From NCBI GenBank assembly GCA_023390555.1, contig JAEWCQ010000007.1, forward strand, positions 1 through 64,000: a stretch of DNA of 64,000 nucleotides, given 5' to 3'. The first letter of the stretch is position 1. The number at the start of each line of letters is the position of its first letter. Under the pieces are notes generated by a model. The model had not been told where the DNA came from and searched no databases. It saw only the letters and a list, made by a program, of their open reading frames with translations. The DNA comes from Bacillota bacterium. GTDB taxonomy: Bacteria; Bacillota; Clostridia; Lachnospirales; Lachnospiraceae. Positions 1 to 8,184 of this stretch are shown in pieces. The position numbers were made by a program, and so were the translations under genes.

Positions 1-541
1 TATCACTTCTGCACTGGATCGAACCAAGGTAACTTCCCTGCGCATCAATCGCGGTCTGCGGATTCAGATTGTAATTTGCATCCGCCACACGGCTGATGAT
101 TGTCGTGGAAGCTGTGTCGAAATTCCACAGAAACGCCATTTCGTCATCGGCGTCATACTCCGTGACTGCCACGCTTCCGTTCCAGCCAAGTGTCGTTCCG
201 CTGACATTGATATAGTCGCCGCTTGCAACATTTCTCAACGCTTTCCCGCTGACCGGCTGTCCGTTCTCGTCCGTGGTCGTAACATTCTCGACGGTCCACT
301 GGTATGCCGGATCCTCGGACTTTGGTACCCCATACTCCAGAACGCCGTTATTCTCGCACAGATACATATCACCTGCGCCGGTATAATGATTGTGGATATA
401 GAAAATCTCCGCAGTTTGTGCGGTGCCCACTGCCGGCGTGTCTGCAAACAATGTGACAGGAAACTCCCCAATACACAGTAATAATGCCAGAAAAAATGTA
501 AGTACTCTCTTACAAGTGGCACTAACGTTACTTTTTCCCAT
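1..541 (-). CDS. Large secreted protein, N-terminal part (cut by window edge)
   Basis: An open frame runs from the ATG at 541 down to base 2 with no stop, so only the first 180 residues are visible. A GGAGG sits at 547-552. Residues 1-34 form a signal peptide: a basic start, a hydrophobic stretch (LTFFLALLLCIG) and a likely cleavage near LFADTPA. The rest is rich in G, N, T and W and reads like a carbohydrate-binding or beta-trefoil module (GDYINVSGTTLGW, QGSYLGS). Its promoter carries the GTTAACCGGTTAAC operator of the neighbouring alpha-glucoside regulon. An extracellular glycoside hydrolase that supplies the importer is a reasonable inference, but no catalytic domain is inside the window. 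Confidence 0.8.
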   Translation of the reverse strand, partial: MGKSNVSATCKRVLTFFLALLLCIGEFPVTLFADTPAVGTAQTAEIFYIHNHYTGAGDMYLCENNGVLEYGVPKSEDPAYQWTVENVTTTDENGQPVSGKALRNVASGDYINVSGTTLGWNGSVAVTEYDADDEMAFLWNFDTASTTIISRVADANYNLNPQTAIDAQGSYLGSIQCRSD

Positions 542-565
542 ACTTAACCTCCATATAAATGGATA

Positions 566-579
566 GTTAACCGGTTAAC
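566..579. promoter_or_regulatory. LacI-family operator, perfect 14-bp palindrome
   Basis: GTTAACCGGTTAAC is fully symmetric. It lies 7 bp downstream of a -10 box and 25 bp upstream of the secreted protein's start codon, so a bound repressor would cover the transcription start. The same motif recurs at 1663, 5898, 5942, 5987 and 11561. Confidence 0.85.
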
Positions 580-586
580 CTCTTAC

Positions 587-615
587 ATTATGCCATGAAT
601 CTGTTTTTTTGTCAA
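587..615 (-). promoter_or_regulatory. Promoter of the secreted protein
   Basis: Reading the minus strand: -35 TTGACA (610-615), a 17-bp spacer, -10 CATAAT (587-592). The operator at 566-579 follows directly. Confidence 0.75.
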
Positions 616-617
616 TC

Positions 618-1646
618 TTATAACTGTTTGACCGATTCGCGTTCCACAAGCTCCGGCTTCAACACAACGGTCTTTCCCTTGCTCCTGCCATGCTGGATAT
701 CCTCCAGTATCATCTCTGCCGAGATGCTTCCCTTCTGTGCACTGTTCTGGTGCATGGTCGTAAGTCCCGGGGTGACATATTCATCAAACTGGATATCGTC
801 AAATCCTATGATGGAATAATCGTCCGGCACCTCTTTCCCATTCTCGCGGAATGCTTTGAGCATGCCGATTGCCATGATATCTGCAATCGTAAAAATTGCG
901 GTCGCATCGCATTCCCGCTTCAGAATCTCCATCGCAGCGTCATAACCGCCCTGAAAGCTGACCGGATATTCAAAATAATATTCCCTTTTCTCTTCCAGAC
1001 CAGCCTCCTGCAAAGCCCTCTGGTATCCCTGGTATCGCTTATAATTCAATGGGCTGTGCTTGATGGAACCCGTTACAAATGCGATCTTCTTATGTCCCTT
1101 CTCAATCAGGTACCTGGTCGCATGATAACCGCCCATCTCATCCTCTAACATGACTCTGTGAAATTCTTTTGCATAATCCTCATAGGCATCGGTCAGGACA
1201 ATCGGCACTCCGAGCTTTTTCACTTCTTCAAAAAAACTCTTCGGATAGACACCCAGCATGATAATGCCATCCAGCTTTCTGCGCTGTATCCAGTCTTTAC
1301 ACTGTTCATCTGTCTCTACACCGGTAAAGAGGATATCATAGCCCTGTTGTCTGGTAATGCTCTCCACACCGCTGATGAACTCTCCAAAAAACGGGTTCTT
1401 TAACAGTGCTCCCGGCGCATCTCCTGTCTCAGTCAGAGGAAGCGTGATCCCGATCAGTTTCGAGCTTCCGTTTGACAGACAACGCGCTGTCAGCGACGGC
1501 TTATAGTTCATCTCGTCAATTACTTTTAAAATGCGCTGTCTTGTCTCTGAGTTAATCTTATCTACATTATTTATCGCATAGGACACAGACGCCACGGAAA
1601 CTCCTGCCCGCTTTGCCACATCCCGGATTGTCACCTTTGCTGCCAT
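618..1646 (-). CDS. LacI-family repressor of the alpha-glucoside regulon
   Basis: A 342-residue LacI/GalR regulator. Residues 1-55 are the helix-turn-helix and hinge (VTIRDVAKRAGVSVASVSYAINN), followed by a type I periplasmic-binding-protein fold that binds the sugar effector (GVETDEQCKDW, DDYSIIGFDDIQFDEYVTPGLTT). I start at ATG 1646 because GGAGG lies seven bases upstream; the frame stays open further up to 1757, but that part has no homology. It follows the transporter operon on the same strand yet has its own promoter and a copy of the regulon operator (1663-1676), so autoregulation is expected. That it is the repressor for the GTTAACCGGTTAAC sites is inferred from position; the ligand is unknown, probably an alpha-glucoside. 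Confidence 0.9.
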   Translation of the reverse strand: MAAKVTIRDVAKRAGVSVASVSYAINNVDKINSETRQRILKVIDEMNYKPSLTARCLSNGSSKLIGITLPLTETGDAPGALLKNPFFGEFISGVESITRQQGYDILFTGVETDEQCKDWIQRRKLDGIIMLGVYPKSFFEEVKKLGVPIVLTDAYEDYAKEFHRVMLEDEMGGYHATRYLIEKGHKKIAFVTGSIKHSPLNYKRYQGYQRALQEAGLEEKREYYFEYPVSFQGGYDAAMEILKRECDATAIFTIADIMAIGMLKAFRENGKEVPDDYSIIGFDDIQFDEYVTPGLTTMHQNSAQKGSISAEMILEDIQHGRSKGKTVVLKPELVERESVKQL

Positions 1647-1662
1647 CACTCTTCCTCCACTT

Positions 1663-1676
1663 GTTAACCGTTTCAA
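1663..1676. promoter_or_regulatory. LacI-family operator, one degenerate half
   Basis: GTTAACCGTTTCAA keeps one perfect half-site (GTTAACCG) and a poor second half. It lies 10 bp downstream of the repressor gene's -10 box and 17 bp upstream of its start codon. The weaker site fits mild autorepression. Confidence 0.7.
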
Positions 1677-1686
1677 TAGCATTCCT

Positions 1687-1715
1687 ATTATACCGTTTTC
1701 TTGAAATTCCGGCAA
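1687..1715 (-). promoter_or_regulatory. Promoter of the LacI repressor gene
   Basis: -35 TTGCCG (1710-1715), a 17-bp spacer, -10 TATAAT (1687-1692), read on the minus strand. Confidence 0.7.
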
Positions 1716-1744
1716 TCTTTTTCTTTTTCGCCCGAATGTAACAG

Positions 1745-1775
1745 AAGGCAAGTTCATGTTTCATGAACTTGCCTT
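1745..1775 (-). terminator. Hairpin after the MalG-type permease gene
   Basis: A perfect 14-bp stem (AAGGCAAGTTCATG and its complement) with a 3-base loop, 45 bp beyond the permease stop. The T-run is on the plus-strand side, so on the minus strand it is a strong stem without a clear U-tract. It separates the transporter operon from the repressor's promoter. Confidence 0.6.
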
Positions 1776-1819
1776 TTTCTTCCTGATTTGCAATATTGTA
1801 TTTCTTGTTGAAATCCTGC

Positions 1820-3088
1820 TTACCCTTTTACCGAGCCGGATAGTCCCTCTACGTAATATTTCTGCAGACAGATAAACAAAATGCAGATCGGTATCGAAAC
1901 CAGCACGGAACCTGCTGCAAAACGGGTATACCATGTCTCGATATTGTCACGGCTCAGCATCGTGTAAAGCCCGATCGCAACGGTGTAATGATCGACATCA
2001 TCTCCGAGAATTACCTTTGCATAGATGAAATCTGCCCATGGGCCGATAAATGACATCAGCACGGTATAGATGATGATCGGCTTCGACAGTGGAATCGTAA
2101 TTCGCGTAAATATCTTCCAGCGGGTCGCTCCATCGATAATTGCCGCCTCATCCAGCGCCTTCGGAATCGTATCAAAAAATCCTTTCGCAATGTAGTAGCC
2201 CATTCCGGCGCTTCCGGAGTAGACCATGACCAGTGCCAGAAGTGTCTGGGAAAGTCCCATCCCTTTTAAGATATAATAGACGGCGATCATGGACATAAAG
2301 CCCGGGAACATACCAAGCACCAGCATAAGATTCATCAGCGGTTTTCTTGCCGCAAACCGTATTCTGGATAAAGTATAGGACGTGGACAATACCAGAAAAG
2401 TGGATATCAGACAGGAACAGATTCCCACGATTAACGTATTTACGAACCACTTTGCAAAATGGAACCGGCTTGTGTCCGTGAGCAGATTCACATAATTTTT
2501 CCAGGTGAATGTCTTCGGGAAGAAATAAGCCGTATACGAGCCGCTCTCCTCACGAAATGATATCATGATCAGCCATGCAATCGGAAACAGCCAGATAATG
2601 ACCATGATGACCAGCACAATATATCCTGTATCTATCTTCATCGTCCGCATCGCTTCCGCAAGACCTGCAAACGATAAAATCAGATACAGCCAGTAACCCG
2701 GTCCGAAATAGCGAACCAAAAATCCGCCGTTCATCACAAGGGAAGAGGCATCCAGCAGATGCTTTCCGCCAAACAGGAAAAGTACAGCCAAAACGGCATG
2801 CAGAAGATAAAGTGCAAGTGTCAGACGGACGGCATTTCGCTCCGGCCGTACAACCAGCCATATCGCAGACAGCAGCACCAGAGCGGCCAACAGTATAAGT
2901 AAAACGCCTGCCGCTGCCGGAAACGCGCCATCCCAATTTTGGCGGACAGCAGCCAGAAATCCGTAACCGGAGATACTCTTTGTATCCGGAATCTGCAAGA
3001 GCGGCAGAAACCATGCCAGCAGCAGAAGTACGTTGATTATCGGAAGTCTTTTCAATGTTTTTTCGTTCAAACCAGCCAATCTTCTCAT
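1820..3088 (-). CDS. MalG-type sugar ABC transporter permease with extra N-terminal membrane region
   Basis: Inner-membrane permease of the carbohydrate uptake (CUT1) family, 422 residues. The C-terminal ~280 residues are the usual MalG-type permease with six membrane segments and an EAA loop (DEAAIIDGATRWKIFTRITIPLS) that contacts the ATPase. Residues 1-150 add about four hydrophobic segments not found in ordinary MalG proteins of about 280 residues. The start codon overlaps the stop of the MalF-type gene by one base (TAATG), so the two are translationally coupled. With its partner it forms the membrane channel for the sugar delivered by the lipoprotein at 4557-5852. Confidence 0.92.
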   Translation of the reverse strand: MRRLAGLNEKTLKRLPIINVLLLLAWFLPLLQIPDTKSISGYGFLAAVRQNWDGAFPAAAGVLLILLAALVLLSAIWLVVRPERNAVRLTLALYLLHAVLAVLFLFGGKHLLDASSLVMNGGFLVRYFGPGYWLYLILSFAGLAEAMRTMKIDTGYIVLVIMVIIWLFPIAWLIMISFREESGSYTAYFFPKTFTWKNYVNLLTDTSRFHFAKWFVNTLIVGICSCLISTFLVLSTSYTLSRIRFAARKPLMNLMLVLGMFPGFMSMIAVYYILKGMGLSQTLLALVMVYSGSAGMGYYIAKGFFDTIPKALDEAAIIDGATRWKIFTRITIPLSKPIIIYTVLMSFIGPWADFIYAKVILGDDVDHYTVAIGLYTMLSRDNIETWYTRFAAGSVLVSIPICILFICLQKYYVEGLSGSVKG

Positions 3089-4446
3089 TATTGAAAGCCC
3101 TCCTCATTTTTATATGCTCCGGTGTTCCGGTATACGACAAGCGACAGAACTGCCGACATGACAAAGATGACAATACCGATGGCAGATGCATAGCAGTAAT
3201 CTCTGTTCTCCATGGTCAGCTTATACAGCCAGGTTACCAGGATATCCGTTTTTCCTGCACCCTTGAAATAGTCCAGCGTTGCCGGATTTCCGTCGTTAAG
3301 CAGGTAGATTGCATTGAAGTTATTAATGTTGCTGATAAAATTCGTCACCAGATACGGTGTGGTAACAAACAGCATATACGGCAGTGTAATCTTAAAAAAA
3401 GTCTGAACTTTGTTCGCACCGTCAATTTCAGCGCTCTCGTACAAATCGGACGGGATGTTCGTAAGAATGCCGGTTGTAATCAGCATCGTGACGGGAATAC
3501 CAATCCACATGTTGACGATAATGATCGTCACCTTTGCCCAGGTTCCGTCCGTCAGAAACGGAAGCGGAGATGTGATAAATCCAAGGTCCTGCAGCAAAAC
3601 ATTGATGGCACCTGATTTTGCCAGCATCACACGCACGATCATCAATGTAACAAATGAAGGAACGGCGATTGTAATCACAAACATGGTCCGCCAGAAACCT
3701 TTTCCCCGAATTCCTTTCCGGTTGATCAGAATTGCCAGAAGCATTCCTCCAAAATAACAGGTGACGGTGGAAAAGACAGCCCAGATCAGTGTCCAGCCGA
3801 GTACATGCCAGAACGTGTAAGAAATGTCATTATTCGAAGCAAACAATTTTACAAATGTACGGAACCCGACCCAGTCAAACAGATTTCCCGGCGGCTGATG
3901 ATTCATATCGTAATTTGTGAAAGCCATCAGAATCATATAGGCCAGCGGTACAACCGTAAAGATGATAATTCCGGCCAGCGGCAGCGCAAGCAGCAGCTTA
4001 TGTATTTTAGAATCAAATAGTGATTGAATATCCTCAATTATTCCAGGCACGTGCGCTTTTTTCTGCTGCAGACGCTGCACTTCGATTGCAGAATACAGAT
4101 TGGAGATCCATATCAGTGCAAATGCTGCAATTACAAACAGCGTAACGACACCGCCAAGAAGCATCAGCATGGAATTGTCACCCTTTGTCATATCATAGAT
4201 GCCCGTCTTTTCGTTATATACCATTCCCTGCTGGTTTGTACCAAGTGTAATAAAATGGACAATATTGCTGTTCCCTTTTAATCCCATAAATATTATAAAT
4301 AAGAGTTCGAGCGCCAGATAACCAAGTCCCTTAACTGCTCTTCCTCTTGTCATATCCGAAAGCCCAAAAAGGAAAAATGAAAGTCTTGTTTTGATATCTC
4401 CTTCCCGCCAGATTGACCGGAGAGACGTTTTCTTGTTTTTCTTCAT
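3088..4446 (-). CDS. MalF-type sugar ABC transporter permease
   Basis: A 452-residue inner-membrane permease of the maltose (CUT1) family. Like MalF it has an N-terminal hydrophobic region, an extracytoplasmic loop and a C-terminal transport domain with the EAA motif (YESAEIDGANKVQTFFKITLP). It pairs with the adjoining MalG-type permease, with which it overlaps by one base. A hairpin at 4501-4533 separates it from the binding-protein gene, an arrangement that usually gives more binding protein than permease. No ATPase gene lies in the operon; systems of this kind commonly share an MsmK/UgpC-type ATPase encoded elsewhere, which is inferred here. Confidence 0.93.
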   Translation of the reverse strand: MKKNKKTSLRSIWREGDIKTRLSFFLFGLSDMTRGRAVKGLGYLALELLFIIFMGLKGNSNIVHFITLGTNQQGMVYNEKTGIYDMTKGDNSMLMLLGGVVTLFVIAAFALIWISNLYSAIEVQRLQQKKAHVPGIIEDIQSLFDSKIHKLLLALPLAGIIIFTVVPLAYMILMAFTNYDMNHQPPGNLFDWVGFRTFVKLFASNNDISYTFWHVLGWTLIWAVFSTVTCYFGGMLLAILINRKGIRGKGFWRTMFVITIAVPSFVTLMIVRVMLAKSGAINVLLQDLGFITSPLPFLTDGTWAKVTIIIVNMWIGIPVTMLITTGILTNIPSDLYESAEIDGANKVQTFFKITLPYMLFVTTPYLVTNFISNINNFNAIYLLNDGNPATLDYFKGAGKTDILVTWLYKLTMENRDYCYASAIGIVIFVMSAVLSLVVYRNTGAYKNEEGFQ

Positions 4447-4500
4447 CCTTATACCCTTCGCACATTACAGAACCATCTGCAACCATGCCTATTCTTTGAG

Positions 4501-4533
4501 AAGATCCGGGTGCAGTACATGCACCCGAATCTT
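4501..4533 (-). terminator. Intercistronic hairpin between binding-protein and permease genes
   Basis: CGGGTGCA pairs with TGCACCCG around a 5-base loop, extended by AGAT/ATCT. It lies in the 110-bp gap after the binding-protein stop and has no strong U-tract. It probably attenuates or protects the upstream mRNA. Confidence 0.55.
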
Positions 4534-4556
4534 TCTGTTAATACCATTGTCAAAAA

Positions 4557-5852
4557 TTACTCCGTATCTGATGCAATCGTTGCAAGGAATCCGTCTACCA
4601 TTGCATCCAGACTGTCCTGAAGATTGCTCTCCGTGATATCACCATTTACAAGGCCTGCACCAAACGCTGATGCCGGATCCCAGTAATTTCCAAGCTGTGA
4701 TGTTGTCGGGTTTGGAGTAGAATAGTTGGTCTGCAGGCAAAGCGCTGCCACTGCCGGATTTGCTGCCACTTCTTCGTTCTCTGCGAGAGACGGGATCGTA
4801 GGAGCCGTTGAGTTCACCTGCTGGAATCTGAGTAACTGGCACTCTTCTCCGCCTAACCATTCTGCAAGCTGCTGTGCTGCCTTCGGATTTGCTGTTGCAC
4901 TGTTTACTCCGTATGCTTTGTAATCCGCAAAGTTGCTTAACTGATAATCTGTGCCGTCAATATTGATGGTCGGAAGCTTGCATGCCGCATAGTTGTCTCC
5001 ATAATATTTCTGCGCATCTTCTGCGGACCATGTTCCGGAACAGAATGCCGCAAGTTTTCCTTCGGAAGCAAGTGAACCTGCAAGTCCGTCCGCATCCTCA
5101 ACGTATTTTGGATTGTTTACGAGATTCAACAGATAATTTGCTGCTTTGTAGCCATTCTCATCATTCCAGGAACACTCGGTCGGATCATCCCCATTTTCTC
5201 CGAAAAGTGTACCGCCGTTTGCATAAAAGAAAGCTTCCATATACCAGGAATTGGATACCGTACAGGAGAAGTTATATATGTCATCGCCCAGATCCTTTGC
5301 CATCATGGTATCCAGAGATTTTACATCCTCTTCGGAATATTTGCTCTTGTCATAATACATGAACCAGGAATTCGGTGTAACCGGAATACCATATACCTCA
5401 TCATTCATTGTACATGCTTTGATGGCACCTTCGCCCTGTATATCTTTTACCTGGTCAATATCCACCGTAATCGGATAAATCAGGCCTGCTTCCACAAGTT
5501 CTGCAATTCCGCCCGATGGATATAAAAATACATCTGCTGCAACGCTGTTATCTTTCTTCATCGCATCGATTGTGTCATCTACACCTACAACAGATATATC
5601 GAAGGTCAGATTGTATTCCGGATGATTTTCCGCAAACGAGTCACACATCTGTTTTGTGACTTCCTGCTCCTCCTCCGGCGCCCAGACTTTTAAGGTCACA
5701 TCCTGTACTTCGGTGGAATCCTCTGTCTCTGTGGCAGGTGTATTTGCCGATGCGTTATCTGATTTTTTGGCATTCCCTGAATTACCGCATGCTGTCAATG
5801 CGGCCGTGCCCATTGCCAGCACTAATGTCAATGCAACTAACTTTTTCTTCAT
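4557..5852 (-). CDS. Sugar-binding lipoprotein of the alpha-glucoside ABC importer
   Basis: A 431-residue MalE-type extracellular solute-binding protein (SBP family 1). Residues 1-22 are a lipoprotein signal peptide ending in a lipobox (LTACGN; lipidated Cys 22), followed by a Ser/Thr/Asn-rich linker and then the mature domain (VTLKVWAPEEEQEV, GIPVTPNSWFMYYDKSKY). It captures the sugar at the cell surface and hands it to the two permeases downstream. The start has an AAGGAGGG ribosome site. It is first in the malEFG-like operon and is controlled by three evenly spaced LacI operators. An alpha-glucoside substrate is inferred from the GH31 and GH65 neighbours; glucan or maltose oligomers are possible. 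Confidence 0.93.
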   Translation of the reverse strand: MKKKLVALTLVLAMGTAALTACGNSGNAKKSDNASANTPATETEDSTEVQDVTLKVWAPEEEQEVTKQMCDSFAENHPEYNLTFDISVVGVDDTIDAMKKDNSVAADVFLYPSGGIAELVEAGLIYPITVDIDQVKDIQGEGAIKACTMNDEVYGIPVTPNSWFMYYDKSKYSEEDVKSLDTMMAKDLGDDIYNFSCTVSNSWYMEAFFYANGGTLFGENGDDPTECSWNDENGYKAANYLLNLVNNPKYVEDADGLAGSLASEGKLAAFCSGTWSAEDAQKYYGDNYAACKLPTINIDGTDYQLSNFADYKAYGVNSATANPKAAQQLAEWLGGEECQLLRFQQVNSTAPTIPSLAENEEVAANPAVAALCLQTNYSTPNPTTSQLGNYWDPASAFGAGLVNGDITESNLQDSLDAMVDGFLATIASDTE

Positions 5853-5897
5853 TCCAAAACCCTCCTTGATTTACTATACCATACTTTTTTTCATTTT

Positions 5898-5911
5898 GTT
5901 AACCGGTTAGT
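5898..5911. promoter_or_regulatory. LacI-family operator, third of three at the transporter promoter
   Basis: GTTAACCGGTTAGT has one perfect and one slightly altered half. It is 46 bp upstream of the binding-protein start codon. A possible second promoter (TTAACA, 18 bp, TATAGT) overlaps its proximal edge. Confidence 0.75.
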
Positions 5912-5941
5912 CTTTTATACCTTTTTCTAGTTAAAATCGTG

Positions 5942-5955
5942 GTTAATCGGTTAAC
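5942..5955. promoter_or_regulatory. LacI-family operator, second of three at the transporter promoter
   Basis: GTTAATCGGTTAAC differs from the perfect palindrome at one base. Its centre is 44 bp from the third site and 45 bp from the first. Confidence 0.8.
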
Positions 5956-5986
5956 TATCGCCTATAAAAGAACCCGGTCATTATTT

Positions 5987-6000
5987 GTTAACCGGTTAAC
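5987..6000. promoter_or_regulatory. LacI-family operator, first of three at the transporter promoter
   Basis: A perfect GTTAACCGGTTAAC palindrome 8 bp downstream of the -10 box, covering the expected transcription start. Confidence 0.85.
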
Positions 6001-6008
6001 TTATATAG

Positions 6009-6037
6009 AAAATAACATATAACACACTGTTCGTCAA
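6009..6037 (-). promoter_or_regulatory. Promoter of the sugar ABC transporter operon
   Basis: -35 TTGACG (6032-6037), a 17-bp spacer, -10 TATTTT (6009-6014) on the minus strand, just upstream of three LacI operators. Confidence 0.7.
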
Positions 6038-6079
6038 TAGATGTTTATCACTTTCGTTACTGTGTAAAAACTTTGTGCT

Positions 6080-8164
6080 TTATTTTTGTGCAATATTACA
6101 ACAATCTGTGCGATCTATTCGAAACATCTGAATTGCCTGCTTTAATTTTTCCGCCTGTTCCTGCATCTGTTCGGATGCCCGCCGCAGATTCCACGCTTCG
6201 CTCGATTGCTGTTCGGTTGTGTGATAGACATTCAGAGAACTTGCTGCTGTCTGCTCTGCCACAGCAGATATGCTCCCAATGGCATTTTGTGTGGTATCTC
6301 TTGCAAGTTCCATACTCTGGATATAGGAAAGGATTTCCCGCACCTGATTCATCAGGATGCCGGTCTGTTCATTCATCTGATAAAAGGATGCCGTTGTCTG
6401 ATCTACCGCGCCCTGCTGGTTCTCGACACAGGCACAGGCACTCTCAACAGAATCTCCTGCCTTTTGTGTCTGCTCTGTAATTTCCTGTATGATCATACGG
6501 ATTTCACCGGCAGACTGCAGAGACTGGTCGGCTAATTTTCGGATTTCATCTGCCACGACCCCAAAACCGCGCCCTGCTTCTCCGGCCCTGGCTGCCTCGA
6601 TGGATGCGTTCAGTGAAAGAAGCGTCGTCTGCCCCGCAATATCATCCATCGCATCGACAATCGCGCGAATATCACAGATCTGTATCTGCAGACTCTGCAT
6701 CGTTTCTGTCACCTGGTTCATTCGCTGCGTCGTTTCTGCCGTTTTCTCATTCAACTGCCGCATGGTATGGATTCCTTCATCAATTGCTGCCACCGTATGA
6801 TCCGCTGCTTCCCCGATACTTGCCGTATTCCGGTTCACCTGCAGGAATTTGGAGGACAGAAGCTCCATCTGGCTGAGGCTGTTGGCAGAATTCTCATCCA
6901 GCTGTCCGATTCCGGACTCTATCTCTTCCAGTGAGCTTTGAATCACTACCGTGGAATCAACAAACTTTCCCGTTGCATCCGCAACTGCATTGACATCCTC
7001 GAGCAATTCCCCTGCAACAGAATGCACCTCTCCGATCAACGTGCAGACATTATCCGTCATATGATTGACACCTTCTGCAAGTACCGCCAGTTCATCTTTT
7101 CGTTTCAAGACGAGTCTCGCGGTCAGATCACCATCCGCAATTCTTGCAAGGTGCCTGTTGATGTGCCGGATTCCTTTTCCCAAACTGCCTGCAAACAGGG
7201 TCCCAATCAGCAATGCCAGCGCACACGCCACCAATACAAGTACCGCCGTGATCTGCTTAAGTACAAAGGTCTGCTGCAGCAGATTTTTCTGTGGAATCAG
7301 CGCATATACCGTCATATCCATATCCGTTATTTCCGAAGTCAGATACAGATAGTTCTCTCCCTGATAGGTAACGTATCCATCCGAATCTTTTTTCCCGGAG
7401 AGCTGCGCTGTAAATATGCCGCTCCCAACTACACACCGCGCACCGTCATAGGTCAATTCTGTCTGATCCGCAGTGACAATGCCAAGGATACTGCCCGCGC
7501 CAAAATCCAGTTTCTGCATGACTGCCGATGCAGTATCCTCCGTCACATCCGCAAAGAGAAACGTATTGCTGCCGGAAAAAGCCCTTCCGATTCGAAATAA
7601 GTAGCCCGAATCACCGCAGCCCAGTATTTCATCCAGCCTTGTACTGATTCCAAGCCAGTGATAATGCTCCGTATCTTCCAGCAGTGCCTGCCCCTCTTTT
7701 GTCTCACTGATTTTCTCATACAGCTTCGCATCCTCTGTCCCATTCGTCAGAATCGACTGATTGTCGGAGGATACAAGCGCAATGCTGTCCAGCCGGTCGT
7801 CACTCCATACTTTTTTCTTCATTTCTTCCAATTCTGCATTGTAGAACTGGACTTCTTTCGTTTTGGAAAGCGCATAGGTCCCGTCGAGATAGTCGAGCAG
7901 GTCACGATCCTGATAATATTCATCCACCATTGCCTGAATTGCCTGAAACTGTGACTGATAATATTCGGACATCAGATACAGCGTCTGTTCCATATCCTCT
8001 TCCCTGTTTTCTACCACAATCACAGATGCCCTCCTATAACTGATCATTCCAAGCAAGATCATACAGACGACCGGCACCAGAAAGGCTGCCAGCAGTTTAA
8101 AGCGGATTCCACATAGGATTGTTTTTTCCCCAATACACCTCTGTCTTCTTTTCTGTTTCTTCAT
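6080..8164 (-). CDS. Methyl-accepting chemotaxis protein (membrane receptor)
   Basis: A 694-residue transmembrane chemoreceptor. Membrane segment 1 is at about residues 22-46, an extracytoplasmic dCache-like ligand domain at about 47-300, and membrane segment 2 at about 305-328. A HAMP domain (GDLTARLVLKRKDELAVL) follows, then the long signalling coiled coil with the conserved hairpin tip (LLSLNASIEAARAGEAGRG) that binds CheW and CheA. It sits 20 bp after the GH31 gene in the alpha-glucoside operon, so it may report the same sugar or its binding protein to the flagellar motor; that is inferred from position. The start has a GGAGAAGG ribosome site. Confidence 0.93.
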   Translation of the reverse strand: MKKQKRRQRCIGEKTILCGIRFKLLAAFLVPVVCMILLGMISYRRASVIVVENREEDMEQTLYLMSEYYQSQFQAIQAMVDEYYQDRDLLDYLDGTYALSKTKEVQFYNAELEEMKKKVWSDDRLDSIALVSSDNQSILTNGTEDAKLYEKISETKEGQALLEDTEHYHWLGISTRLDEILGCGDSGYLFRIGRAFSGSNTFLFADVTEDTASAVMQKLDFGAGSILGIVTADQTELTYDGARCVVGSGIFTAQLSGKKDSDGYVTYQGENYLYLTSEITDMDMTVYALIPQKNLLQQTFVLKQITAVLVLVACALALLIGTLFAGSLGKGIRHINRHLARIADGDLTARLVLKRKDELAVLAEGVNHMTDNVCTLIGEVHSVAGELLEDVNAVADATGKFVDSTVVIQSSLEEIESGIGQLDENSANSLSQMELLSSKFLQVNRNTASIGEAADHTVAAIDEGIHTMRQLNEKTAETTQRMNQVTETMQSLQIQICDIRAIVDAMDDIAGQTTLLSLNASIEAARAGEAGRGFGVVADEIRKLADQSLQSAGEIRMIIQEITEQTQKAGDSVESACACVENQQGAVDQTTASFYQMNEQTGILMNQVREILSYIQSMELARDTTQNAIGSISAVAEQTAASSLNVYHTTEQQSSEAWNLRRASEQMQEQAEKLKQAIQMFRIDRTDCCNIAQK

Positions 8165-8184
8165 ATCCCTTCTCCTTTGACCAT

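Noticed and set aside
1567..1757. Longer N-terminus for the first LacI regulator
   Set aside because: The extra residues have no LacI homology, and the ATG at 1646 has its own GGAGG and lies downstream of a promoter and operator within the extension.
2550..3191. 213-residue open frame overlapping both permease genes
   Set aside because: An out-of-frame shadow of the MalG/MalF-type genes with no ribosome site and an unlikely, Cys- and Arg-rich composition.
6938..7600. 220-residue plus-strand frame inside the first chemoreceptor
   Set aside because: Antisense shadow with no homology and no ribosome site.
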